Shown: positions 25,610 through 33,245 of the stretch, one piece after another | Numbering within the stretch: position 1 is the stretch's first letter | Layout of the letters: each line of letters opens with the position of its first letter | Assembly (NCBI GenBank): GCA_964587755.1 | Contig: CAZPMC010000013.1 | Location: forward strand, 1 to 51,314 | Reading direction: 5' to 3' | DNA length: 51,314 nt | Source: CAZPMC01 sp964587755 | GTDB taxonomy: Bacteria; Bacillota; Clostridia; Acetivibrionales; DTU013 | The notes under the pieces: generated by a model | Databases searched by the model: none | What the model saw: the letters and a program-made list of their open reading frames with translations, nothing else | Told to the model about the DNA's origin: nothing | Position numbers and translations under genes: made by a program

Positions 25610-26320
25610 ATGATTGACAATATACTGGTTTACTTATATGCAATACCTGCAATACTGATATCACTGAGTTTTCATGAGCTGTCTCATGCTTATATTTCAT
25701 ATAAAAACGGCGATCCTACCGCGAAAAATCTCGGGAGGGTATCTTTGAACCCATTTAGGCATCTTGATCCCTTAGGGACATTGATGCTTATTATTTCGAT
25801 GCGCAGCGGCTTTGGCTTTGGCTGGGCAAAGCCAGTTCCAATAAACCCGGCATACTATAAAAATAAAAAGAGAGGAACGGTTTTAGTAAGTCTTGCAGGG
25901 CCGATGTCAAATTTTCTGCTTGCGTTTATTTTTTCATTTCCCATGGCATACATTGCACTAAAGAGCGGATTTGGCGTGAGGGAAATCTATGACAGCAGTA
26001 TTGGGATTTTTGGAAGGGGACTTTCTGCTCAGGCAATAATCTTTAACATAAGCAGGTTCTTATATATGATTAATATAGGGCTTGGAGTGTTTAACCTATT
26101 GCCCATACCGCCACTGGACGGCTCAAAGATACTTTCTGCGGTACTTCCGCAGAATTTGTATTTCCGGCTTATGGGATACGAAAGGTATATAGGCTTGATA
26201 TTTCTTGCTGTTATGCTTTTAAGGCCTGGGATACTTTCAACGATTCTGCTGCCGTTGCGTAAAGTTGTGGAATTTATTATTTTGAATTTGGGATTGCCCA
26301 TATTAAACATAATACTTTAA
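25610..26320 (+). CDS. Site-2 protease family membrane metallopeptidase (M50)
   Basis: A 236-residue polytopic protein. The zinc motif H22-E-L-S-H26 is inside the first membrane segment, and the third ligand region PIPPLDGSKIL lies near residue 168. These are hallmarks of the compact M50 peptidases (B. subtilis YwhC-like) that lack a PDZ domain. They cleave substrates within the membrane, but none is known for this subgroup. No strong ribosome-binding site is seen. Confidence 0.9.
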   Translation: MIDNILVYLYAIPAILISLSFHELSHAYISYKNGDPTAKNLGRVSLNPFRHLDPLGTLMLIISMRSGFGFGWAKPVPINPAYYKNKKRGTVLVSLAGPMSNFLLAFIFSFPMAYIALKSGFGVREIYDSSIGIFGRGLSAQAIIFNISRFLYMINIGLGVFNLLPIPPLDGSKILSAVLPQNLYFRLMGYERYIGLIFLAVMLLRPGILSTILLPLRKVVEFIILNLGLPILNIIL

Positions 26321-26344
26321 ACAGGCCATATAATGCGTATTTAG

Positions 26345-26373
26345 TTGACAGGGGCTGTTACAATAATTACAAT
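26345..26373 (+). promoter_or_regulatory. trpS: Sigma-A promoter for trpS
   Basis: TTGACA (26345-26350), 17 bases, TACAAT (26368-26373): near-consensus. Transcription would start near 26380, only about 40 bases before the ATG, leaving no room for a T-box leader. Confidence 0.85.
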
Positions 26374-26420
26374 TAATTAAATAAAGGTTTAAACTCAAAA
26401 GTCAGGAGAGTGAAATACAA

Positions 26421-27407
26421 ATGGAAAAGGGTATAATGCTCAGCGGTATGAGGCCAACAGGAGCGTTACATTTGGGAAATTATTTTGGAGCACTTGAAAA
26501 CTGGGTTCAGCTTCAAAAAGAATATAACTGCTATTTTTTTATTGCAGATTGGCATGCACTTACAACAGCATATGAGGATACAAGCGATATAAAGGAAAAT
26601 ATCGACAATATGGTTATTGACTGGCTTAGTGCCGGACTTGACCCCGAAATGTGCACAATATTCCTCCAATCCTCTGTTAAGGAGCATGCTGAGCTTCACT
26701 TGCTCTTTTCTATGTGCACGCCTCTTTCATGGTTGTATAGATGTCCCACATATAAGGATCAGCTTTCCCAGCTGAAGGAGAAGAATATTGCTACTTACGG
26801 CTTTTTGGGATATCCCTGTCTTCAGGCTGCCGATATATTAATATACAAAGCTAATGCTGTTCCGGTGGGAGAGGATCAGGTACCACATGTAGAGCTGACA
26901 AGAGAAATAGCCAGACGCTTCAATTACTTGTTTGAAGAAGTTTTCCCTGAACCGGAATCAAGACTTACAAAGGCGAAGGTGCTGCCAGGTACAGACGGCA
27001 GAAAGATGAGCAAAAGCTACAACAATACAATAGCCCTCTCAGATGATCCTGAGACAGTTCGCAAAAAGGTTATGTCCATGGTTACAGACCCTGCCAGGAT
27101 AAAGAAGGACGATCCCGGGCATCCGGAAATATGTGCTGTATTTGCCTTCCATAAGGTATTTAATGAGGAAGGTGTTGCTGAAACTGAATCACTGTGCAAA
27201 TCAGGTGGGATAGGTTGTGTACAGTGCAAGAAAAACCTGGCTGCTAAAATGGCCGAGACCTTGACACCGATATATGAAAGGCGACAGGACTTATTGAGCA
27301 AACCTGACTACATCAGAGAAGTTGTTGAAAACGGTAACGAACGTGCAAGAAAAAGGGCTGCCGCTACTATGATTGACGTAAGAAAAGCTATGAAAATAGA
27401 TTGGTAG
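26421..27407 (+). CDS. trpS: Tryptophanyl-tRNA synthetase
   Basis: A 328-residue class I synthetase charging tRNA-Trp. The HIGH-type motif is H17-L-G-N20 in GMRPTGALHLGNYFGAL and the KMSKS motif is present near residue 195 (GRKMSKSYNN). A Cys pair region CKSGGIGCVQCKK near residues 258-270 may bind metal, as in some bacterial TrpS. The length is normal. It is followed by scpA after seven bases. Confidence 0.97.
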   Translation: MEKGIMLSGMRPTGALHLGNYFGALENWVQLQKEYNCYFFIADWHALTTAYEDTSDIKENIDNMVIDWLSAGLDPEMCTIFLQSSVKEHAELHLLFSMCTPLSWLYRCPTYKDQLSQLKEKNIATYGFLGYPCLQAADILIYKANAVPVGEDQVPHVELTREIARRFNYLFEEVFPEPESRLTKAKVLPGTDGRKMSKSYNNTIALSDDPETVRKKVMSMVTDPARIKKDDPGHPEICAVFAFHKVFNEEGVAETESLCKSGGIGCVQCKKNLAAKMAETLTPIYERRQDLLSKPDYIREVVENGNERARKRAAATMIDVRKAMKIDW

Positions 27408-27414
27408 GACTGGC

Positions 27415-28236
27415 ATGACAGAAAAAACAAAAGGTATTGGAACGGAAAGTGCGCTTACTAATGCCTGTAAGATAAAAATTGAAAATTTTGAAGGACCATT
27501 TGATCTGCTTTTTCATTTAATTGAGAAGAATCAGTTCAGCATATATGATATTCCCATAAATATTATAACAGATCAATATATGGAATATTTATTTGAAATG
27601 CAGGAGCTTGATCTTGAAGTAACTAGCGAGTTTCTTGTTATGGCTGCAACCCTTTTGCATATAAAATCCAGAATGCTGCTGCCTACAAGGAAGGAGGAGC
27701 CCGAGCAGGAGGCTGATCCAAGGGAAGAGCTTGTAATAAGGCTTTTAGAGTACAAGAAATATAAAGAATTCGCCAAACGCTTAAAGAAAAGGGAGATGGA
27801 ATGGTCAAAGGTTTATTTCAAGCTTCCTGAGATTATACAATACGTTAAAAGAGACGAGGTATTAGAGCTTATACCAGGCGAATTAAAAAGAATATACACT
27901 GAGCTTCTGGAAAGGAATATTAAAAAGATTAATCCCAATGTTAGCGGGATAAACAGGATTATACAGCACGAAAAAGTTTCAATGAAGAGTAAAATGCGCG
28001 AAATTATACGTGCTTTATTGACTAAAAGCCGTGTAAGGTTTTCGGAGCTGTTTTCATTCAAGCAAAAATCTGTTACAGATGTTATAACCGGATTTTTGGC
28101 TTCCCTTGAGCTGGCAAAGAGGGAGAAAATCACGCTGGAGCAAAAAAGGCAGTTTGATGAGATATATATAAATAAAGCAAAATCGCCCGTCGGAACACAG
28201 ATGTTTGAGCAGGGGAGCATTGACAATATGGCGTAA
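27415..28236 (+). CDS. scpA: Segregation and condensation protein A
   Basis: A 273-residue ScpA (kleisin). It begins KIENFEGPFDLLFHLIEKNQ and has the conserved LVMAATLLHIKSRMLLP helix, which binds the SMC neck, and a C-terminal winged-helix part (FSELFSFKQKSVTDVITGFLASLELAK). It bridges SMC heads in chromosome condensation with ScpB, encoded 14 bases downstream. The pair behind trpS looks cotranscribed. Confidence 0.95.
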   Translation: MTEKTKGIGTESALTNACKIKIENFEGPFDLLFHLIEKNQFSIYDIPINIITDQYMEYLFEMQELDLEVTSEFLVMAATLLHIKSRMLLPTRKEEPEQEADPREELVIRLLEYKKYKEFAKRLKKREMEWSKVYFKLPEIIQYVKRDEVLELIPGELKRIYTELLERNIKKINPNVSGINRIIQHEKVSMKSKMREIIRALLTKSRVRFSELFSFKQKSVTDVITGFLASLELAKREKITLEQKRQFDEIYINKAKSPVGTQMFEQGSIDNMA

Positions 28237-28250
28237 GTGAGGCTTTTAAA

Positions 28251-28805
28251 ATGGAAATTAAGGAAATTGAAGCAATAATAGAAGGTGTGCTTTTTGCATC
28301 AGGGGATCCGGTCTCCCTTGTGAAGCTGGCTGAAATTTTAGGGCTGGATAAAAAAACAACCCGACTTATTCTAAGTAATATGTCGGTTTCTCTACAAAGC
28401 TCAAAAAGAGGGATAATGCTTCGTGAAATGGAAGGCAGCTATCAGCTTTGTACAAGAGCGGAGCATGATGAATATATTCAAAAGCTTGTGGAACCCAGAC
28501 AAAGACAAGCACTGTCTCAAGCAGCTTTTGAAACACTGTCCATAATCGCTTATAACCAGCCTGTTACAAGGGCAAGAATTGAGATGATAAGAGGTGTTAA
28601 TTCTGATAGCGCCATAGCAAGGCTTTTGGAGCGGAATTTAATTAAGGAGGCAGGAAGGCTTGATACACCCGGAAAGCCGATAATTTACGAGACAACAGAG
28701 GAGTTTTTAAGAAGCTTTGGCTTCAAATCCATTAAAGATTTACCCATTATCGAAATGGACCAGATGACAGCACTCGAAGAGAATGCACCTGATGAAATAG
28801 AATGA
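28251..28805 (+). CDS. scpB: Segregation and condensation protein B
   Basis: A 184-residue ScpB made of two winged-helix domains. Signature blocks are IEAIIEGVLFASGDPVSL at the N-terminus and FETLSIIAYNQPVTRARIEMIRGVNSD in the second domain, ending GKPIIYETTEEFLRSFG. It dimerises on ScpA within the SMC complex. Confidence 0.96.
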   Translation: MEIKEIEAIIEGVLFASGDPVSLVKLAEILGLDKKTTRLILSNMSVSLQSSKRGIMLREMEGSYQLCTRAEHDEYIQKLVEPRQRQALSQAAFETLSIIAYNQPVTRARIEMIRGVNSDSAIARLLERNLIKEAGRLDTPGKPIIYETTEEFLRSFGFKSIKDLPIIEMDQMTALEENAPDEIE

Positions 28806-28816
28806 AATATTTATAA

Positions 28817-29407
28817 TTGGAAAAAATAACTTGTATGCGATATATAGTTATTTTTTTTATTGGATTTATTGTATATGCAGTACTTTTTTTGCTCGATTCA
28901 AAGCTAGCAATTAAATATTCCCGAAATAAACACCATGAAGGCATTGTTATTTCCTTCTATTTCGGCAAGGGCAGATTAAGGTTCGACCACAATGTAGTTC
29001 TTGCAGATAATGATAAACGGCAGATAAAATTTTTTGACTATATAAAGGACAATCTAACCATCTTTAAAAGAATCGCAGATTATCTAAAGAGGAAAAAATC
29101 AAAGGTTGAATTGGAAATAAAGATATTACTAGGAACAGGGGATGCAGCCCTGACCGGCATATTGTGTGGCTTGCTATGGGCTGTTGCCGCCAATATTTTA
29201 TCTTACCTTGCCCAATATCTAAAAGTAACTTCAGAAGAAATAACAATAGCTCCAGACTTTGAGAAAAGTGTATTTGAAGCTGATATAAACTGCATATTTC
29301 AAACCAAACTAGCTCATATTATAGTCGTATTGATAAAAATATATTACACAAGATGGTTGATAAAAATGGAAGCAAAAAAATCGATAGGTGGTGAAGTAAG
29401 TGGTTGA
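28817..29407 (+). CDS. DUF2953 domain protein
   Basis: A 196-residue protein with an N-terminal membrane helix (YIVIFFIGFIVYAVLFLL). The middle part, GDAALTGILCGLLWAVAANI, and DFEKSVFEADINCIFQTKLAHIIVVLIKI match the DUF2953 family, which sits beside ytfJ in many spore formers. The start is uncertain: TTG 28817 or ATG 28835. It overlaps ytfJ by eight bases. The family has no known function, but linkage to ytfJ suggests a spore role. Confidence 0.85.
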   Translation: MEKITCMRYIVIFFIGFIVYAVLFLLDSKLAIKYSRNKHHEGIVISFYFGKGRLRFDHNVVLADNDKRQIKFFDYIKDNLTIFKRIADYLKRKKSKVELEIKILLGTGDAALTGILCGLLWAVAANILSYLAQYLKVTSEEITIAPDFEKSVFEADINCIFQTKLAHIIVVLIKIYYTRWLIKMEAKKSIGGEVSG

Positions 29408-29885
29408 AAGGCATCCAATTGAGGGATTAATGACAACAGCCATGAACAGTATCAGGGAGATGGTTGATGTCAATACGATTGTAGGCGATGCAGTCCAATC
29501 GCCTGACGGCTCTGTCATTATTCCGATATCTAGGGTTTCATTTGGGTTTGCAGCTGGTGGCGGAGAATATTGCTCTTTTGCTTTAGGGGAGAATGAAAAC
29601 GGAAATCAGAGCATGGACGATGGCGAGAATATGAGCAAGCCCCAAAAGTACCCATTTGCAGGCGGCAGCGGTGCAGGAGTCAGCATTAATCCTGTGGCTT
29701 TTATGGTCGTAGGAAATGGTACGGTAAAGCTTTTGCCTGTAAATGTTAATTCCACTGTGGACAAAGTTCTTGATTTAGTTCCTGAGCTGATTCATAAGCT
29801 GGAGGAGCTTGTAAAAAAGAAAACACTGGCTAAAAAAGAAACAATAAAGGAGGAAATAAAGGAAGAGGAGATCGAGGATTATTAA
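29400..29885 (+). CDS. ytfJ: YtfJ/GerW family sporulation protein
   Basis: A 161-residue protein of the GerW/YtfJ family. Typical blocks are HPIEGLMTTAMNSIREMVDVNTIVGDA, PDGSVIIPISRVSFGFAAGG and GGSGAGVSINPVAFMVV. A charged Lys/Glu tail follows. GerW is a forespore protein linked to germination behaviour in Bacillus. The GTG start overlaps the DUF2953 gene. A strong hairpin follows the stop. Confidence 0.93.
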   Translation: MVERHPIEGLMTTAMNSIREMVDVNTIVGDAVQSPDGSVIIPISRVSFGFAAGGGEYCSFALGENENGNQSMDDGENMSKPQKYPFAGGSGAGVSINPVAFMVVGNGTVKLLPVNVNSTVDKVLDLVPELIHKLEELVKKKTLAKKETIKEEIKEEEIEDY

Positions 29886-29920
29886 TTAAGGGAACGGTAC
29901 TAACCGTTCCGCTTAATTAA
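29882..29920 (+). terminator. Hairpin terminator after ytfJ (ACGGT/ACCGT family)
   Basis: TTAATTAAGGGAACGGT pairs with ACCGTTCCGCTTAATTAA (17 pairs, one bulge) around ACTA. CTTTTT follows. The stem starts inside the ytfJ stop region. It shares the ACGGT...ACCGT core with other hairpins in the window. Confidence 0.8.
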
Positions 29921-30012
29921 CTTTTTCCCAGAGTACTTTATGGTAACTTTTATTTGCACATGATATATTTATATATGTATTGCTATAAATGTAGACGGGG
30001 GAAAGAATAGAA

Positions 30013-30759
30013 ATGGCTGAAATAAGGCTTCATAAATATATGGCGGAGGCTGGTGTTGCTTCTAGGCGGAAATGTGAAGAGCTCATTGCCATGGGACGTG
30101 TAGAGGTGGACGGTAAAAAGGTTACAATACCGGGCATGAAAATTACCGGCAAAGAAAGAATTAAGGTTGATGGGCATGTAGTTAAGAAAGACCAGAAAAA
30201 AGTATATATAATGCTTAATAAACCGGTGGGATACATTTCTTCCGCTAAGGATCAGTTTTCAAGAAAAACTGTACTTGACTTGACGGAAGGTGTTAGGGAG
30301 AGAATATACCCTGTCGGAAGATTGGATTATGATACCTCCGGTTTAATTATTCTCACTAATGATGGCGATATGACAAATATGCTGACACACCCGAAGCACG
30401 AAATACATAAGGTGTATCGGGCGGTAATCTCCGGCCACTTGAAGGATGAGGATATTGAAAAATTAAAGAAGGGAGTTGTTATTGATGATTATAAGACTGC
30501 TCCTGCAAGGATTAATTCTGTTGAAAAACTAAGAACAAATTCTATCGTTGAGATTTCAATACATGAGGGTAAGAACAGACAGGTCAGAAAAATGTTTGAT
30601 TCACTTGGATATGCGGTATTAATGTTAAAGAGGATAGCAATCGGTCCGATTGTGCTGGGTGATTTGGAGGAAGGGAAATGGAGGTATTTTAGAAAACAAG
30701 AAATTGAAGCATTAAGAAAATTAGAAGCTGATTATAAACGGGGAACTAATAGTTATTGA
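30013..30759 (+). CDS. rluB: 23S rRNA pseudouridine synthase RluB-type
   Basis: A 248-residue protein. An S4 RNA-binding domain (residues 1-60, LHKYMAEAGVASRRKCEELI) precedes an RsuA/RluB-type catalytic domain with GRLDYDTSGLIILTNDGD, where the Asp is the nucleophile, and the C-terminal EGKNRQVRKMFDSLGY block. It probably modifies helix 89 of 23S rRNA (RluB); RsuA-like 16S specificity cannot be excluded. GGGGGAAAG precedes the ATG. The Mn riboswitch begins just downstream. Confidence 0.92.
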   Translation: MAEIRLHKYMAEAGVASRRKCEELIAMGRVEVDGKKVTIPGMKITGKERIKVDGHVVKKDQKKVYIMLNKPVGYISSAKDQFSRKTVLDLTEGVRERIYPVGRLDYDTSGLIILTNDGDMTNMLTHPKHEIHKVYRAVISGHLKDEDIEKLKKGVVIDDYKTAPARINSVEKLRTNSIVEISIHEGKNRQVRKMFDSLGYAVLMLKRIAIGPIVLGDLEEGKWRYFRKQEIEALRKLEADYKRGTNSY

Positions 30760-30784
30760 CCTAAATTAATTGCAATGGTAGACT
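30756..30784 (+). promoter_or_regulatory. Promoter of the riboswitch transcript
   Basis: TTGACC (30756-30761) and TAGACT (30779-30784) are spaced 17 bases. Transcription would start near 30791, right at the aptamer. A TATAAT at 30788 lacks a matching -35. Confidence 0.55.
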
Positions 30785-30792
30785 GAATATAA

Positions 30793-30917
30793 TTAAAGGG
30801 GAGTAGCTTAAAGTTATAAAGCCAACAGCCGGCGGGGAGCCTGGTTTTATACTCCGAAGTGGTAGCAAGACCTTTAACATGTTCCAGTAAAACTGAAGCA
30901 GGTTAAAGGCCTTTTTA
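30793..30917 (+). promoter_or_regulatory. yybP-ykoY manganese riboswitch with terminator
   Basis: The aptamer has the conserved 5' strand AAAGGGGAGTAGC (30795-30807) and the 3' strand AGCAAGACCTTTAA (30864-30877), which close the P1 stem (TTAAAGG with CCTTTAA). A two-arm core lies between them. The 3' strand of P1 (CCTTTAAC, 30871-30878) also pairs with GTTAAAGG (30902-30909), followed by CCTTTTTAT, an intrinsic terminator. The two folds exclude each other, so binding of Mn2+ should allow readthrough. These riboswitches normally control Mn exporters or TerC-like proteins. Here the next gene on the strand is a carboxyltransferase subunit about 140 bases away. Confidence 0.85.
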
Positions 30918-30949
30918 TGATAGTATGGTAAGCAAGTATTATTTAAGGA

Positions 30950-30978
30950 TTGCATAAAGAAGAATGTTATCGTATAAT
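30950..30978 (+). promoter_or_regulatory. Sigma-A promoter of the carboxyltransferase operon
   Basis: TTGCAT (30950-30955), 17 bases, TATAAT (30973-30978). It is downstream of the riboswitch terminator, so the operon can be transcribed without passing through the riboswitch. Confidence 0.7.
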
Positions 30979-31059
30979 TTTGATATAATTATAACCAGGT
31001 AATAGAACTATGTAATATATATGTTTTAAATTATAATTCAGATGGCGAGGTGGAAACTC

Positions 31060-32610
31060 ATGGGGACAAAGGATAGGATTAACGACCTCTTTATTCGAAA
31101 ACAAAAAGTCGAAGAAGGGGGAGGTGTTGAAAAGGTAGCAAAGCAACATGCGTCTGGTAAACTTACTGCACGTGAGAGGCTGGATAAATTATTTGACAGC
31201 GGTTCTTTTGTTGAGATTGATGCATTTGTTGAAACAAGGGCAATTGATTTTGACATGCAAAAGAAAAAAGTACCAGGCGACGGAGTAGTTACAGGTTATG
31301 GAACTATAGACGGGAGACTGGTTTTTGTATCATCCCAGGATTTCACTGTTATTGGGGGTTCTCTTGGCGAAGCCCATGCAAAAAAGATAACAAAGGTTAT
31401 GGACATGGCTATGAAGATGGGAGCGCCGTTTATTAGCATAAATGATTCAGGCGGAGCCAGGATTGAAGAAGGAATTGATGCATTAAGCGGTTATGGGGAT
31501 ATCTTCTTCAGAAACACTCTTGCTTCAGGAGTTATTCCCCAGATATCAGTAATAATGGGCCCTTGTGCAGGAGGTGCAGTTTATTCCCCGGCAATAACCG
31601 ACTTTGTGTTTATGGTTGAAAAGACCAGCTACATGTTTATAACCGGACCGCAGGTTATCAAATCAGTAACAGGTGAGGACGTAACATTTGAAACATTAGG
31701 GGGGGCAGATGTACATAATTCTCAAAGCGGTGTTGCACATTTTAAGAGCAGCAGCGAAGAAGAATGTCTTAATGACATCAGAAGGCTAATTAGCTTCCTT
31801 CCGGATAATAATCTTACAGATCCCCAGGTGCTTTCTGACATTGATGATATAAACAGAATTGATGCGAGCCTGGCAGACATTATTTCCGGTAATTCAAATA
31901 AGCCATACAATATTATGGATATTATAAATACAGTTGTCGATAACGGTGACTTTTTCGAAGTGCAGAAACATTTTGCGAAAAACATAGTAGTTGGTTTCGC
32001 AAGGCTTAACGGCAAAACAGTTGGCGTTGTTGCAAATCAACCAAATGTGATGGCAGGAGTCCTTGATGTAAATTCTGCCGATAAAGGTGCGAGATTTATT
32101 CGCTTTTGCGATTCATTTAATATCCCTATTGTTTCTTTTACAGATACAGCAGGGTATCTGCCCGGAACAGGACAGGAATATAGCGGCGTGATTCGTCACG
32201 GAGCAAAACTATTATATGCTTTTTCTGAAGCAACAGTTCCAAAGGTTAATGTTATTGTAAGGAAAGCCTATGGAGGCGCTTATATTGCAATGAACAGCAA
32301 GCATTTAGGAGCAGATGTTGTCTTTGCTTGGCCAACTGCCGAGATTGCTGTTATGGGACCTGAGGGTGCAGCAAATATTATTTTCCGCAAGGAGATTGCA
32401 GCTTCAGAGGATCCTGTATCGAAAAGAGAGCAAAGAATAGAGGAGTATAGAAATAAGTTTTCCAATCCTTATATTGCAGCAGCCAGAGGGTATGTAGATG
32501 ATGTCATCGATCCTGCGACTACGCGCCCCAGACTGATTAATGCTCTTGAAATGCTGGCAGGCAAGAGGGAAAACAGACCGGCGAAAAAGCATGGAAACAT
32601 ACCACTGTAA
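31060..32610 (+). CDS. Acyl-CoA carboxyltransferase subunit (12S / MmdA type)
   Basis: A 516-residue carboxyltransferase of the propionyl-CoA carboxylase beta/methylmalonyl-CoA decarboxylase alpha family. It transfers the carboxyl group between biotin and an acyl-CoA. Both crotonase-like halves are present, with oxyanion regions SINDSGGARIEEGIDALSGY, GPCAGGAVYSPAITDF, DTAGYLPGTGQEYSGVIRHG and AYGGAYIAMNSKHLGAD. The C-terminal YVDDVIDPATTRPRL is typical. The start at 31060 follows GAGGTGG by seven bases. It heads four genes resembling a transcarboxylase or Na-pump decarboxylase without the membrane subunit. Confidence 0.93.
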   Translation: MGTKDRINDLFIRKQKVEEGGGVEKVAKQHASGKLTARERLDKLFDSGSFVEIDAFVETRAIDFDMQKKKVPGDGVVTGYGTIDGRLVFVSSQDFTVIGGSLGEAHAKKITKVMDMAMKMGAPFISINDSGGARIEEGIDALSGYGDIFFRNTLASGVIPQISVIMGPCAGGAVYSPAITDFVFMVEKTSYMFITGPQVIKSVTGEDVTFETLGGADVHNSQSGVAHFKSSSEEECLNDIRRLISFLPDNNLTDPQVLSDIDDINRIDASLADIISGNSNKPYNIMDIINTVVDNGDFFEVQKHFAKNIVVGFARLNGKTVGVVANQPNVMAGVLDVNSADKGARFIRFCDSFNIPIVSFTDTAGYLPGTGQEYSGVIRHGAKLLYAFSEATVPKVNVIVRKAYGGAYIAMNSKHLGADVVFAWPTAEIAVMGPEGAANIIFRKEIAASEDPVSKREQRIEEYRNKFSNPYIAAARGYVDDVIDPATTRPRLINALEMLAGKRENRPAKKHGNIPL

Positions 32611-32625
32611 TAAGGAGGCATAGCC

Positions 32626-32814
32626 ATGGAAGCTAATTCAATCAATAATATAAGCGATGAAATACTTGCAGTGATAGCTGCTGCAATTGCATCAATGGAA
32701 ACGAGGCCTGGTTACAAATTGGTGGTTAGATCCATGAGACATACTTCCCAATCATCACCGGTTTGGAATAGGGCAGGCAGGCTTGAGAGAATAAGCAAGA
32801 ATCTTAATGCATAG
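32626..32814 (+). CDS. Small epsilon/delta-like subunit of a biotin carboxyltransferase
   Basis: A 62-residue protein. The segment DEILAVIAAAIASMETRPGYKLVVRSMRH..SSPVWNRAGR matches the conserved C-terminal motif of OadG/MmdD, which also forms the stand-alone MmdE (epsilon) subunit of Veillonella methylmalonyl-CoA decarboxylase. There is no membrane helix. It probably stabilises the complex of carboxyltransferase and biotin carrier. AAGGAGG precedes the ATG. Confidence 0.75.
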   Translation: MEANSINNISDEILAVIAAAIASMETRPGYKLVVRSMRHTSQSSPVWNRAGRLERISKNLNA

Positions 32815-32827
32815 GGAGGAAAAAATT

Positions 32828-33229
32828 ATGAAAAAGTTTCTAATAAAAGTAAATGGGAATCAATATGAGGTTGAGGTTGACGAAGTACTGTCTAATAGTG
32901 GGGCTCCAGCTGTAAGTATGCCCGTTGCAGCACCGGCAGCTCCCGCAGCACCTGTTGCACCTGCAGCACCTGCGCCGGCAGCAACTGCACCAACAGCACC
33001 AACGGGTTCAGTGGGAGCAACAAAAGTAACAGCGCCTATGCCCGGGACAATACTCAAAGTTGCCGTAAGTGTCGGGGAGAGTGTAAAAAAGGGACAGGTT
33101 CTGGTGGTACTTGAAGCAATGAAAATGGAGAACGAAATTGTTGCCGCTGATGATGGAGTTGTTGCATCTGTCAACGTTACAAGAGGAACGTCCGTCAATA
33201 CCGGTGACTTGCTGGTATCCTTGAATTAA
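32828..33229 (+). CDS. Biotin carboxyl carrier protein (gamma / 1.3S subunit)
   Basis: A 133-residue protein. A short N-terminal domain (MKKFLIKVNGNQYEVEV) is joined by an Ala/Pro-rich flexible linker (about residues 27-62) to a biotinyl domain. The biotin lysine is K99 in EAMKMEN. It carries the carboxyl group between the 12S-type and 5S-type subunits. GGGAGG precedes ATG 32828. The linker resembles those of MmdC and OadA carrier regions. Confidence 0.94.
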   Translation: MKKFLIKVNGNQYEVEVDEVLSNSGAPAVSMPVAAPAAPAAPVAPAAPAPAATAPTAPTGSVGATKVTAPMPGTILKVAVSVGESVKKGQVLVVLEAMKMENEIVAADDGVVASVNVTRGTSVNTGDLLVSLN

Positions 33230-33245
33230 GGAGGATTTAAGTATT

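Noticed and set aside
26330..26420. T-box leader before trpS
   Set aside because: A near-consensus promoter starts transcription only about 40 bases before the ATG, too short for a T-box, and no T-box core sequence is present.
32910..33010. Tandem DNA repeat
   Set aside because: The repeated GCA/CCT-type codons encode the flexible Ala/Pro linker of the biotin carrier protein.
32860..33198. Minus-strand Ala/Gly/Thr-rich ORF
   Set aside because: It is the antisense of the Ala/Pro linker of the biotin carrier, a common shadow of GC-biased repeats.
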